Assembly (NCBI RefSeq): GCF_022524485.1
Contig: NZ_JAKXMK010000013.1
Location: forward strand, 148,628-212,627
DNA: 64,000 nucleotides
From: Pseudonocardia alaniniphila
GTDB taxonomy: Bacteria > Actinomycetota > Actinomycetes > Mycobacteriales > Pseudonocardiaceae
Reading direction: 5' to 3'
Position 1 is the first letter of the stretch. Each line of letters begins with the position of its first letter. The notes under the pieces were generated by a model, which saw nothing but the letters and a program-made list of their open reading frames with translations, was not told the DNA's origin and made no database searches. The position numbers were made by a program, and so were the translations under genes. Positions 1 through 8,002 of the stretch are shown here, piece after piece.

Positions 1-2
1 TC

Positions 3-968
3 GAGCTGCTGGCGCAGGTGTGGCCGCTGATGGCCAAGGAGATCGCCTGGGGCTGGTACCACGAGCTGTTCCTCGGCCACCCCGACCGCGTCCGGCTTTC
101 CTGGGACGAGTTCGCCGTCCGGTACGCCGAGCCGGCGTGGGGCACGCCGGAGATGGACGAGCTGCTCGCCGCCGCCGTGCCCGGCCCCGTCGACAGGATC
201 GACTTCGCCGCTCTCGACCGCCCGCTCGACGGGTTGCACGCCCCCGACCTCGCCACCCTCCAGCCGCTCGTGCAGGAGCGGATAGCCGAGGACCTGCGCC
301 AGCACGTCGATCCGGCCCACACCCCGCACCTGGGTGCCTTCGTCGCGATGCTCTCCGTGTACGGGCAGGTCGGCCGCCTGGTCGGCGCAGGCGCGCTCTC
401 CGGGCGCTCGCAGGCGTTCGACCTGAGCTGGTGGCAGGGCTTCTTCAGCTCCGTCGCGAGCGGGCCGCCCGGGTTCCGCGTGCGGCAGCTGCTGGCCCTC
501 GCCCGGGCGGGGTTCGTCCAGTTCCTCGGCGCCGGGATGTGGGTGGACATCGCCGACGGCATCTTCCACGCGGGCAGCGCGACGCTTCAGGACGCGCCGC
601 CGGTCACGTCCACCGTGCTCGTCGATGCCCGGCTGCCCCACGCCAGCGCCGCACGTACCGTCGACCCGCTGGTGGCCGGCCTGATGCGCAGCGGGGCCGC
701 CAGCGAACTCGAGCTCGTCGACGACGACGGCACCGTCCTGCGCAACACCGGTCAGCTGCGCGTGCGTCCGTCCGACGGTGCGTTGATCGATGCGTCGGGT
801 GCGGTGCACCCGCACCGCTTCGCGGTCGGCCCGCACACCGCCGTGAAGCTGGCAGGTGCGTTCACCCGGCCGGGGATGAACTCACAGAGCCTGCGCTACA
901 ACGACGCCGTGGCACGCGCGGTGCTGCGCAGCCTCCCGAACAGCGCGGCTGAGGCCTCCGCGGCATAG
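3..968 (+). CDS. FAD/NAD(P)-binding protein, 3' part only
   Basis: The reading frame is open to the window edge, so the N-terminus, including the dinucleotide-binding fold, lies outside. The visible 321 codons look like the C-terminal part of the large actinobacterial FAD-NAD(P)-binding family (PF13454 type). The ending FAVGPHTAVKLAGAFTRPG followed by NSQSLRYNDAVA is characteristic: these proteins finish with a conserved hydrophobic segment that closes over the flavin. The substrate is unknown. GTG at 18 would give 316 residues but is probably internal. A hairpin follows the stop codon. The family call rests on memory of its C-terminal signature. Confidence 0.6.
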   Translation, partial: ELLAQVWPLMAKEIAWGWYHELFLGHPDRVRLSWDEFAVRYAEPAWGTPEMDELLAAAVPGPVDRIDFAALDRPLDGLHAPDLATLQPLVQERIAEDLRQHVDPAHTPHLGAFVAMLSVYGQVGRLVGAGALSGRSQAFDLSWWQGFFSSVASGPPGFRVRQLLALARAGFVQFLGAGMWVDIADGIFHAGSATLQDAPPVTSTVLVDARLPHASAARTVDPLVAGLMRSGAASELELVDDDGTVLRNTGQLRVRPSDGALIDASGAVHPHRFAVGPHTAVKLAGAFTRPGMNSQSLRYNDAVARAVLRSLPNSAAEASAA

Positions 969-985
969 GAACCGACGTCCGTCAC

Positions 986-1013
986 GGCGGGGCCACGGCC
1001 ACGCGGCCCCGCC
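986..1013. terminator. Bidirectional hairpin between convergent genes
   Basis: Arms GGCGGGGCC (986-994) and GGCCCCGCC (1005-1013) pair perfectly over 9 bp around a 10-nt loop. It lies between the stop codons of two convergent genes. There is no U-tract, as is usual for actinobacterial terminators. Confidence 0.6.
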
Positions 1014-1020
1014 GGTCCGA

Positions 1021-1266
1021 TCAGGTGGCGCCCAGTGCCGGGTGACGGTGCAGGGCGCTGCGGGCCATCGCGAGTTCGTGTGCCACCTCGGCGGCGATGA
1101 GCTCGGCGTGCAGAGCGGCTTTCTGCGTGTCGCACGATTCCTGCAGCGCGAGCGCCCGGTGCCTGCGGACCAGGTCTTCGAGCGAGTCGAGCAGGCGGTC
1201 GGCGACGCTCGGACGGACGGACTCGCCTGCGGGTGGGGACGCGGACCCGGACGCGGAAGGGGACAT
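1021..1266 (-). CDS. Small helical hypothetical protein (81 aa)
   Basis: Function not recognised. The start at 1266 is chosen because AGGAGG lies 6 bases upstream of its ATG; longer readings upstream have no such site. About 20 Ser/Pro/Ala-rich residues are followed by a probably continuous amphipathic helix from residue 20 (SVADRLLDSLEDLVRRHRAL, then a segment ending EVAHELAMARSAL). There is one Cys, and no membrane segment or signal peptide. It is the last minus-strand gene of the sulfur region and ends at the convergent hairpin. It could be a small regulator or adaptor. Confidence 0.6.
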   Translation of the reverse strand: MSPSASGSASPPAGESVRPSVADRLLDSLEDLVRRHRALALQESCDTQKAALHAELIAAEVAHELAMARSALHRHPALGAT

Positions 1267-1403
1267 CGTTGCCTCCTGGAGATGGAAGTCGGACGGGACG
1301 GGTCGACGGCCCGTCCGACAGAGCGCGCTCGCGTGGTGGGCCAGATCCCGATCCCATCGCCTCGTGAGCGACGACGACCGGGTTGAGGGGGGCACCGGTA
1401 CCC

Positions 1404-1577
1404 CTACGCGGCGGTTTTCACGATCGTGGCGATCAGCTGGTCCTCCTCGCCGACGATCGCTCCAGCGGCGCTCACCGCCGCTCTGCTATCGATATTGCCA
1501 TCGATCGACGCTGCGCCGACGGCCTGGCCGAAGCGCACGTCGGACGGCGGATACTGGTCGTTGCGCGGTTCGGTCAT
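1404..1577 (-). CDS. Small hypothetical protein downstream of a cysteine leader (57 aa)
   Basis: Function not recognised. The ATG at 1577 gives 57 residues with strong G/C bias at third positions, which supports coding. Composition is acidic and polar, without Cys, a membrane segment or a signal peptide; the C-terminal half (GEEDQLIATIVKTAA) could form a helix. The start codon lies 67 bp downstream of the leader peptide at 1645-1734, so if that leader acts as an attenuator, this gene and perhaps the next are its targets. No clear ribosome-binding site is visible, and an ATG at 1625 in the same frame is an alternative start. Confidence 0.45.
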   Translation of the reverse strand: MTEPRNDQYPPSDVRFGQAVGAASIDGNIDSRAAVSAAGAIVGEEDQLIATIVKTAA

Positions 1578-1644
1578 ATCCACGGTTGTCCGTCCTGTCG
1601 CCGGGATCGCAGCTCGGTGCGCCATGCGCCACCGGAGGGGACGA

Positions 1645-1734
1645 TCAGGACGGACAACACGTGCTGGGGACGCGGCAGAAGTCGATGTGCCGGCGCCGGG
1701 CGAACGTCGGCGCTCCGATCGACCGCCGCGCCAT
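1645..1734 (-). CDS. Cysteine-type putative leader peptide (29 aa)
   Basis: The 29-residue reading frame ends in RRRHIDFCRVPSTCCPS. This matches the short actinobacterial 'putative leader peptide' family found upstream of sulfur genes, whose consensus is roughly RR-H-(V/I)-D-L-x-R-V followed by Cys near the C-terminus. It has three Cys codons in its last 12, two adjacent, as expected for a peptide that senses Cys-tRNA by ribosome stalling. Its ATG shares one base with the permease stop codon (TGATG), so translation is probably coupled to the transporter. Placement after a transporter rather than before one is unusual. Family identity is confident; the regulatory role is inferred. Confidence 0.8.
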   Translation of the reverse strand: MARRSIGAPTFARRRHIDFCRVPSTCCPS

Positions 1735-2615
1735 CACGTCGCCGAGGCGAGCCCGCGGGCCCGCAGGACGCGGCGCTCCAGCGGCCGGAACGCCAGGAGC
1801 TCGATACCGATGCCGACGAGCAGGATCAGGAAGATCGCCGCGATGACCCCGGGCATGCTGTTGAAGTCGCTGCCCTGTTTGAGGTAGGCGCCCAGCCCGA
1901 TGCCCAGCTGCGGGGACGTGGCGATGATCTCGGCGGCCATCAGCGAGCGCCAGGAGAACGCCCAGCCCTGCTTGCAGCCGGAGATGTAGCCCGGCAGCGC
2001 CGCGGGCAGCAGGATCAGCCGCGCCGAGTCGATCCGCCCGGCGCCCATCACCTGACCCACGCGCGGCAGGATCGGCGGGATCTGGTCGATGCCGGAGACG
2101 AGGCCGTTGGCGATCGAGGGGACGGCGCCGAGCAGCACCACGAAGTAGATGGTGGTGTCGGTCAGCCCGAACCAGAGGACTGCTGCGGGCACCCAAGCGA
2201 CCGACGGCAGGCTCTGCATGCCGGCCAGCAGCGGACCGATCGCAGCCCGCACCACTGGGACCTTCGCGACGAGGAGCCCGAGCGGCGTGGCGATCACCAC
2301 GGAGGTGAGGAACCCGAGCACCGCGCGGTGCAGCGAGACCCACACGATGCTCCAGATGCTGCCGTCGGCGACCGTGCCGGCGAACTCGTGCCAGACCGTG
2401 AGCGGAGCGGGCAGCTGGTACTCCGGGTAGATCGCCGACGCCCAGACGGCCTGCCACACGGCGAAGAACAGGGCGATCGCGACCAGCGGCGGCAGCCCCG
2501 TCGCCAGCACCCGCCGGAGCACGGGCTTGCGCGCCTCGGTGGGGGTGTCGAGCGCGTCGAGCCCTGCCCCGACCGCGGCGGTGTCGGGGCGGGAGACGAC
2601 CTCAGGCACGGCCAT
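1734..2615 (-). CDS. ssuC: ABC importer permease, sulfonate/nitrate/taurine type
   Basis: Inner-membrane permease of 293 residues in the BPD_transp_1 family. After a cytoplasmic N-terminus of about 40 residues come six or so hydrophobic segments, beginning LPPLVAIALFFAVWQAVW. The cytoplasmic EAA-like loop that docks to the ATPase is recognisable around residues 190-220. With the ATPase and lipoprotein upstream it forms a complete importer. The start overlaps the ATPase gene by 14 bp, so the three genes are one transcript. Position in the sulfur cluster favours sulfonates or organic sulfur, but nitrate or thiamine-precursor importers look alike, so the substrate is inferred. Confidence 0.88.
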   Translation of the reverse strand: MAVPEVVSRPDTAAVGAGLDALDTPTEARKPVLRRVLATGLPPLVAIALFFAVWQAVWASAIYPEYQLPAPLTVWHEFAGTVADGSIWSIVWVSLHRAVLGFLTSVVIATPLGLLVAKVPVVRAAIGPLLAGMQSLPSVAWVPAAVLWFGLTDTTIYFVVLLGAVPSIANGLVSGIDQIPPILPRVGQVMGAGRIDSARLILLPAALPGYISGCKQGWAFSWRSLMAAEIIATSPQLGIGLGAYLKQGSDFNSMPGVIAAIFLILLVGIGIELLAFRPLERRVLRARGLASAT

Positions 2616-3393
2616 GCGTCGAGATCACCTCCCGGAGCCTGGCCGTGATCTCCTCGGTGAGCTCCTCGCGGTCGGCGCCGTCGGCGCCGAGATCCCACTC
2701 GCGCACGACGGTGCCCGGGCGGGACGACAGCAGCACCACCCGCTGCCCGAGCCGGACGGCCTCGCGGACGTCGTGGGTCACGAACAGCACGGCTGTGCCG
2801 GTGGCCTGCCAGATCCGTTGCAGCTCACCCTGCAGGAAGTCGCGGGTGATGGCGTCGAGCGCGGCGAACGGCTCGTCCATCAGCAGCAGTCCGCCTTCGG
2901 GGGCACCCGTGCCGTTCGAGGTGGCGGCAAGCGCGCGGGCCAGCGCGACACGTTGGCGCATGCCGCCCGACAGCTCGTGAGGACGCTTGCGCGCCTGACC
3001 GCCCAGACGGACGAGGTCCAGCAGTTCGGCCGCCCGGGTACGCCGCGCAGAGCGCCCGACCCCGGCGAGCCGCAACGGAAGCTCCACGTTGCGGCCTGCA
3101 TCGAGCCACGGCAGGAGGGCAGGCTCCTGGAACATGACCGCCGGCCGGCCGCTGTCGACCGTCACGGTGCCGGACGTGGGCCGGTCCAGCCCGGCGACGA
3201 GGTTGAGCAGGGTGCTCTTGCCGCAGCCCGACGCCCCGAGCAGCACCACGAACTCACCCGGCCGCACTCGCAGGTCGACCTCGGTGAGCGCGGTGACCGT
3301 CTCGCTTCCGCGGCCGAAGACCTTCCCGACGCCCGTCAGGTCGACGGCCGCCTCGTGCTGGACGCCGACGGCATGATCGAGGATTGCGGTCAT
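2602..3393 (-). CDS. ssuB: ABC importer ATPase, sulfonate/nitrate/taurine type
   Basis: Cytoplasmic nucleotide-binding subunit (263 aa) energising the adjacent permease. All ABC motifs are intact: Walker A GASGCGKST near residue 54, Q-loop MFQEPALLPW, signature LSGGMRQRVALARAL, Walker B LLLMDEPFAALD and the switch His in FVTHD. The length is normal for SsuB/TauB proteins. It overlaps the binding-protein gene by 4 bp (ATGA) and the permease gene by 14 bp, giving the usual coupled order binding protein - ATPase - permease. Confidence 0.9.
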   Translation of the reverse strand: MTAILDHAVGVQHEAAVDLTGVGKVFGRGSETVTALTEVDLRVRPGEFVVLLGASGCGKSTLLNLVAGLDRPTSGTVTVDSGRPAVMFQEPALLPWLDAGRNVELPLRLAGVGRSARRTRAAELLDLVRLGGQARKRPHELSGGMRQRVALARALAATSNGTGAPEGGLLLMDEPFAALDAITRDFLQGELQRIWQATGTAVLFVTHDVREAVRLGQRVVLLSSRPGTVVREWDLGADGADREELTEEITARLREVISTHGRA

Positions 3394-4484
3394 GAATTGC
3401 CTCCGGGCTTGTCGAGTCCGGCCGCGTCCACAGCGGGCTTGCCGGCGGCCTGCAGTTCGGCGTTCAGCGGCGCGACATCGATGAAGCTGGCCAGATCAGT
3501 GGGCTGCTCGGTGATCCCCGCCGTCACGCTGTCCTGCGCGAGCTGCGGGAACGTCGAGGCCAGCGGGTCGGGATCGAGCGTGATGTTCTCGAAGGCGCGG
3601 TCGATCACCGGCCCGGCGAGCGCGCTGCCGGCGAGCTTCTCCAGGCCCTGGTTGACGATCGTCTTGGCCTGTGCGGGATCCCGCTGCGCGAGGTCGATCG
3701 CCTTCAGGTGGGCCCGCAGGAGCGCACGTACGGTCTCCGGGTACTTCTGCAGGAAGTCGGCACGGACGAGCAGCACCGTGGTGGGGAAGCGCCCGTTCGG
3801 CCAAAGGGTGCTCTCGTCGACGAGCACCTTCGCCCCGGCGTCGAGCACGAGCCGCGAGCTCCACGGCTCGGGGAGCCAGCCGCCGTCCACGCTGCCCTGG
3901 CGGAACGCGTCGAGGGTGCGGGGGTTGTCCAGGTTGGCGATCTTCACGTCGCCCGGACCATCGCCCGCGGTGAGCCCGTTCTTCTTCAGCCACACCTTCA
4001 GGGCGATGTCCTGGGTGTTGCCGAGCTGCGGGGTGGCGATCGTGCGGCCCTTGAGCTGCTCGGGACTGGCGATATCGGGCTTCACGACGAGCTGGGCGCC
4101 GCCCTCGGTGGCGCCGGCGATGATGCGCACCTGGCCGTCGGACTTCGCGAAGGCGTTGATCGCCGGGCCGGAGCCGATGTAGGTGGCGTCGAGCGAGCCG
4201 CCGAGCAGCGCGTTGACCGCGTCGCCACCGGCGTTGAAGGTCTGCGGCGTGAGCGTGGTGCTGCCCAGCTCAGCGGTGAACAGGCCCTGTTCCACGCCGA
4301 TGATCGCCGGGGCGTGGGTGACGTTGGGGAAGTAGCCGAGCCGTACCTCCTGCGCCTTCCCTCCGTCGACGGGTGCCGCCGCGCTGGCGGAGTCAGGGCG
4401 CTCGGCCCTCGAGCAACCGGTGGCGGCGAGCAGGGCCATGACGATCACGGCCGATAGCAGGGCGGAGGCGCGGAGCCGGGGCAT
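3390..4484 (-). CDS. ssuA: Substrate-binding lipoprotein of a sulfonate/nitrate-type importer
   Basis: Periplasmic-type binding protein of 364 residues, anchored outside the membrane as a lipoprotein. The N-terminus has Arg residues, a hydrophobic core and a lipobox-like LAATGC, with Cys near residue 24. The mature protein has SsuA/NrtA/TauA features: RLGYFPNVTHAPAIIGVEQGL at its start, then GAQLVVKPDIASPEQLKGRTIATPQ and GGWLPEPWSSRL. It is the first gene of the importer, with a 417-bp gap upstream that may carry its own promoter. Aliphatic sulfonate is likely from the surrounding sulfur genes but is not shown by the sequence. Confidence 0.87.
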   Translation of the reverse strand: MPRLRASALLSAVIVMALLAATGCSRAERPDSASAAAPVDGGKAQEVRLGYFPNVTHAPAIIGVEQGLFTAELGSTTLTPQTFNAGGDAVNALLGGSLDATYIGSGPAINAFAKSDGQVRIIAGATEGGAQLVVKPDIASPEQLKGRTIATPQLGNTQDIALKVWLKKNGLTAGDGPGDVKIANLDNPRTLDAFRQGSVDGGWLPEPWSSRLVLDAGAKVLVDESTLWPNGRFPTTVLLVRADFLQKYPETVRALLRAHLKAIDLAQRDPAQAKTIVNQGLEKLAGSALAGPVIDRAFENITLDPDPLASTFPQLAQDSVTAGITEQPTDLASFIDVAPLNAELQAAGKPAVDAAGLDKPGGNS

Positions 4485-4593
4485 CGGATGGAGTCCTGTT
4501 CTGAATGGGGGTGCCCGGCCGGTGCGCGGGCGGGGACACGCGTGCTGACGGCGCGCGGGATCGCGGCGGCTGATCAGCAGGGGGCGTGGTGGT

Positions 4594-4674
4594 TCAGCGA
4601 CAGAACTCGTCGAAGGCGTGGCCGCGGCGGGACGGCCAGAACCTCTCGAGATCGGTGAAGAGCAGGTTCGACAT
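4594..4674 (-). CDS. Possible third leader peptide (26 aa), in an otherwise gene-free gap
   Basis: Between sirohydrochlorin chelatase and the importer (4485-4901) no ordinary gene is visible. One short frame stands out: 26 codons, almost all with G or C in the third position, ending RRGHAFDEFCR with Cys next to last. It stops 110 bp before the binding-protein start, similar to the 88-bp spacing of the leader at 10659-10742. It lacks the full H-(V/I)-D-L core and a ribosome-binding site. It may be a diverged leader or chance; I favour neither strongly. Confidence 0.3.
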   Translation of the reverse strand: MSNLLFTDLERFWPSRRGHAFDEFCR

Positions 4675-4901
4675 GGCCGCTAGACGGGCACGCCGGGACG
4701 CGGCGCGGCCCGGCGGGCACTGCTGCGTCGACCTCACCCCACCATCGTGCGTCGCCGCCCGGCGGAGGACAACAAGGTGTCCGAGCAGCGGGAAGAGCCC
4801 AAAATGTCCGGACACGTGAATCACTGGACGCGCGCGTTCCGGAGCCATCGAGCTGTTCATGCGCCCGCCTCCACAGCAGTACGGCTCCATGGTGCGGAGG
4901 G

Positions 4902-5726
4902 TCAGCCTGCGGCACGGGAGGCGGCGGGAGTTTGTGCTGACGCGTATCTCTCCGCCACCAGGGTTGCCACCGCTGGGTGTGCCGCTAGTGGGCCCGCTCG
5001 CAGTACGTCCGGGCCCGCCGCGTGAGCGGAGCGCGCGATCGCGTCCGGGAGCAGGCCCGGGGCGAGGATCCACTGCGCCACCGCCACGCGCTCCGCCCCC
5101 TGCTCGCGGAGGGCGGCGATCGCCTGCGGCACCGTCGGCTCCGTTGCGGTCGCGAACGCCGCCGTGGCGCCTGCCCAACCGAACTTCCGGTGCCAGCCCT
5201 CGGCTACCTGCGCCACGGCGGCGTTGGCCGGTGCGTGCGAGGAGCCGATCGCGGCGAGCACGACGCCCAGCCCGGGGTCGTCGAGCGGTCCTGCGACAGC
5301 GGTGAGGCGATCCAGCGCGGCGGCCTCGAGCAGCGGGCTGCCGCCGAGCACGCCGGCCGTCGTGATGTGGAGCTGCGGGTGCCGTCGAGCAGCGCGAGCG
5401 ACCTCGCCGGGGACGTCGACCCTGGCGTGGAAGGCATGACCGAGCAGCAGCGGGACGACCACCGCGGCCCGGTGGCCTTCGGCGGCGACCCCGGCGAGCA
5501 CGTCCGGCAGCCGGGGCGCGGACAGGTCGAGGAAGCTCACGCGCACGTCGAGCTCCGGGCGCTGCCGGCGCACCTCGTCGGCGAGTGCTGCCACCGTGGC
5601 TGCCGACCGCGGATCGCGGCTGCCGTGCGCGACCGCGACCAGCACGGGAGCCTGCCCCCCGTCGTCGGCCGGTTCGGGCCGCAGGGCGGCGCGGGACCGG
5701 CGGACGAGGACGGGTTGGAGCGGCAC
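4902..5726 (-). CDS. sirB: Sirohydrochlorin chelatase (CbiX/SirB type)
   Basis: Inserts iron into sirohydrochlorin to make siroheme, the cofactor of the sulfite reductase encoded upstream in the same run. The 274-residue protein has two CbiX-like halves. The first starts VLVAVAHGSRDPRSAATV, whose His is the expected metal ligand, and contains LLLGHAFHARVDVP; the second contains AAIGSSHAPANAAV. The GTG start lies 3 bp after the cysN stop, so it is in the cys operon. A cobalt chelatase for cobalamin is the alternative; context favours iron. Mycobacteria have a homologue in the same place next to cysH and sirA. Confidence 0.82.
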   Translation of the reverse strand: MPLQPVLVRRSRAALRPEPADDGGQAPVLVAVAHGSRDPRSAATVAALADEVRRQRPELDVRVSFLDLSAPRLPDVLAGVAAEGHRAAVVVPLLLGHAFHARVDVPGEVARAARRHPQLHITTAGVLGGSPLLEAAALDRLTAVAGPLDDPGLGVVLAAIGSSHAPANAAVAQVAEGWHRKFGWAGATAAFATATEPTVPQAIAALREQGAERVAVAQWILAPGLLPDAIARSAHAAGPDVLRAGPLAAHPAVATLVAERYASAQTPAASRAAG

Positions 5727-5729
5727 GGC

Positions 5730-7040
5730 CTACCCCGCTAGCGAAAGCGGATGGCCGACGAGGCCCGCCGCGAGCGTGTTGCCGGTGGGCGGGTCGATGA
5801 GCAGGAAGCTGCCGGTGGCGCGGATGTCCGCGTACTCGTCGACGGGGAGCTGGTCGGCCGTGCGCAGCGCGACGCGCGCGATGTCGTTGATCCCCAGCTG
5901 CTCGGGCGCGTCCACATAGGACACGGTCTCGGTGTCCAACCGCTCGCCGAGCGCGCCGACGATCACCTGGGTGGTGCGCGCACCGTGCTTGAGCAGCAGC
6001 CGGGCGCCCGGCCGCAGCGGCTTGTCGGCCAGCCAGCACAGCGTGGCGTCCAGCTCGCTGGTCAGCCGCGGCGGAGCGCCGGCCGAGGCGAGCAGGTCGC
6101 CGCGGGAGATGTCGATGTCGTCCTCCAGCAGCACCGTGACGCTGCGCCCGGCACCCGCTGCGTCGAGCGGCCCGTCCGCGGTGTCGACGCGCGCGACCCT
6201 GGTGCGGGCACCGCCGGGCAGCACCACGACCTCGTCACCCGGGCGCACGGTCCCGGCGGCCACCTGACCTGCGTAGCCGCGGTAGTCGTGCAGGTCCTCG
6301 GTGCTTTCCCGCGGACGGATCACGTACTGCACCGGCATGCGGAACGGCGCCGCAACCTCCGGCCCGGCCACGGGAACCGACTCCAGGTGCCCGAGCAGGG
6401 TCGGCCCGTCGTACCAGGGGGTGCGCGCCGAGCGTTCGACGACGTTGTCGCCGACGAGCGCCGACACCGGGATCGTCACAACGGCGTCGTCGGCGAAGCC
6501 GAGCGAGCGGGCGAGCCCGGCGAAGTCCTTGGCGATCGCGGCGAGCACAGCCTCGTCGTAGTCGACGATGTCGATCTTGTTGATGGCCAGCACGAGCCGC
6601 GGCACCCGCAGCAGGGCGAGCACGGCGGCGTGCCGACGGGTCTGCTCGACCACGCCGTGGCGGGCGTCGACGAGCAGCACCGCGAGCTCCGCGGTGGACG
6701 CGCCGGTCACCGTGTTGCGGGTGTACTGCACGTGGCCCGGCGTGTCGGCGAGCACGAACTCACGGGTCGGCGTGCCGAAGTAGCGGTAGGCCACGTCGAT
6801 CGTGATGCCCTGCTCGCGCTCCGCGCGCAGGCCGTCCACCAGCAGCGAGAGGTCGGGGGCGGAGAGCCCCTTGTCGACCGAGGCGCGCTGCACGGCCTCG
6901 ATCTGGTCGGCCAGCACCGACTTGGTGTCGTAGAGCAGGCGCCCGACGAGTGTCGACTTCCCGTCGTCGACGCTGCCTGCGGTGGCGAAGCGGAGCAGAT
7001 CCCGAGCTCTGCCGTGTGATTCGCTCGTGACCTCGCTCAT
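5730..7040 (-). CDS. cysN: Sulfate adenylyltransferase GTPase subunit CysN
   Basis: Large, GTP-driven subunit of ATP sulfurylase, which with CysD forms adenosine-5'-phosphosulfate (APS). G motifs are intact: GSVDDGKST near residue 22, DTPGHVQYTRN and NKIDIVD, followed by EF-Tu-like beta-barrel domains. The protein has 436 residues and ends without the C-terminal APS kinase domain present in CysNC fusions. This fits the APS-type reductase nearby, which needs no kinase. The ATG at 7040 is preferred because the preceding cysD stop is 1 bp away; a start at 7103 would overlap cysD deeply. Confidence 0.94.
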   Translation of the reverse strand: MSEVTSESHGRARDLLRFATAGSVDDGKSTLVGRLLYDTKSVLADQIEAVQRASVDKGLSAPDLSLLVDGLRAEREQGITIDVAYRYFGTPTREFVLADTPGHVQYTRNTVTGASTAELAVLLVDARHGVVEQTRRHAAVLALLRVPRLVLAINKIDIVDYDEAVLAAIAKDFAGLARSLGFADDAVVTIPVSALVGDNVVERSARTPWYDGPTLLGHLESVPVAGPEVAAPFRMPVQYVIRPRESTEDLHDYRGYAGQVAAGTVRPGDEVVVLPGGARTRVARVDTADGPLDAAGAGRSVTVLLEDDIDISRGDLLASAGAPPRLTSELDATLCWLADKPLRPGARLLLKHGARTTQVIVGALGERLDTETVSYVDAPEQLGINDIARVALRTADQLPVDEYADIRATGSFLLIDPPTGNTLAAGLVGHPLSLAG

Positions 7041-7041
7041 G

Positions 7042-7965
7042 TCAGAAGTACCCCTCGCGCTTCCGGTCTTCCATCGCCGCCTCCGACAGGCGGTCGTCGG
7101 CACGGGTGGCCCCGCGCTCGGTGAGCCGAGACGCGGTGACCTCGGCGATCACCTCGTCGAGCGTGGTGGCGGTGGACTCGACGGCACCGGTGCACGAGCC
7201 GTCGCCGACGGTGCGGTAACGCACCGACCTGAGCTCCAGGGCCTCGGCCCCGCGCGGTCCGCCCCACGGGCCCTCGGCGAGCCACATCCCGTCACGCCGG
7301 AAGACCTCGCGCTGGTGGGCGAAGTAGATCGAGGGCAGCTCGATCCCCTCGCGCTGGATGTAGCGCCAGACGTCCAGCTCGGTCCAGTTCGAGATCGGGA
7401 ACACCCGCACGTGCTCACCCGGCGCGTGCCGGCCGTTGTACAGGTTCCACAGCTCCGGGCGCTGGCTGCGGGGATCCCACCGGCCGAACGCGTCGCGCAG
7501 CGACAGGATCCGCTCCTTGGCCCGCGCCCGCTCCTCGTCGCGCCGCCCACCGCCGAACACCGCGTCGAACCGGTGGTCGGTGATGCTGTCGAGCAGCGGA
7601 GTGGTCTGCAGCGGGTTGCGGGTGCCGTCCGCGCGCTCGACCAGGCGACCGTCGTCGATCCACTCCTGGACGTGCGCCACCTCCAGGCGCAGCCCGAGCC
7701 GGGCGACCAGCCGGTCGCGGAAGTCGATGACCTCCGGGTAGTTGTGCCCGGTGTCGACGTGCAGCAGCGGGAACGGCACCGGTGCCGGCGCGAACGCCTT
7801 GACGGCGAGATGCACCAGCAGCGTGGAGTCCTTGCCGCCGGAGAAGAGGATCACCGGACGGTCGAACTCACCCGCCACCTCGCGGAAGATGTGGATCGAC
7901 TCGCTCTCCAGGGCGTCCAGCGCGTCGAGCGCCGAAGGGGCCGTGAGGGGCAGGGTCGCGGTCAC
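7042..7965 (-). CDS. cysD: Sulfate adenylyltransferase catalytic subunit CysD
   Basis: Catalytic subunit (307 aa) that joins sulfate to the AMP moiety of ATP. It has the PP-loop signature FSGGKDSTLLVHLAVKAF near residue 41 and the conserved VDTGHNYPEVIDFRD and FPISNWTELDVWRYI segments. The GTG start is supported by GGAGG about 9 bases upstream. It sits between cysH (37 bp upstream) and cysN (1 bp downstream), giving cysH-cysD-cysN in one transcript. Confidence 0.95.
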   Translation of the reverse strand: MTATLPLTAPSALDALDALESESIHIFREVAGEFDRPVILFSGGKDSTLLVHLAVKAFAPAPVPFPLLHVDTGHNYPEVIDFRDRLVARLGLRLEVAHVQEWIDDGRLVERADGTRNPLQTTPLLDSITDHRFDAVFGGGRRDEERARAKERILSLRDAFGRWDPRSQRPELWNLYNGRHAPGEHVRVFPISNWTELDVWRYIQREGIELPSIYFAHQREVFRRDGMWLAEGPWGGPRGAEALELRSVRYRTVGDGSCTGAVESTATTLDEVIAEVTASRLTERGATRADDRLSEAAMEDRKREGYF

Positions 7966-8002
7966 TTGTGGGCCTCCACGGTCGAAAGTGCGTGGATGCG
8001 GG

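Noticed and set aside
4672..4819. Plus-strand frame with GGHCCVDLTPPSCV, resembling the H-V-D-L core of cysteine leaders
   Set aside because: It runs opposite to all genes here, no plus-strand gene follows for over 6 kb, and the flanks do not match the leader consensus. Probably chance.
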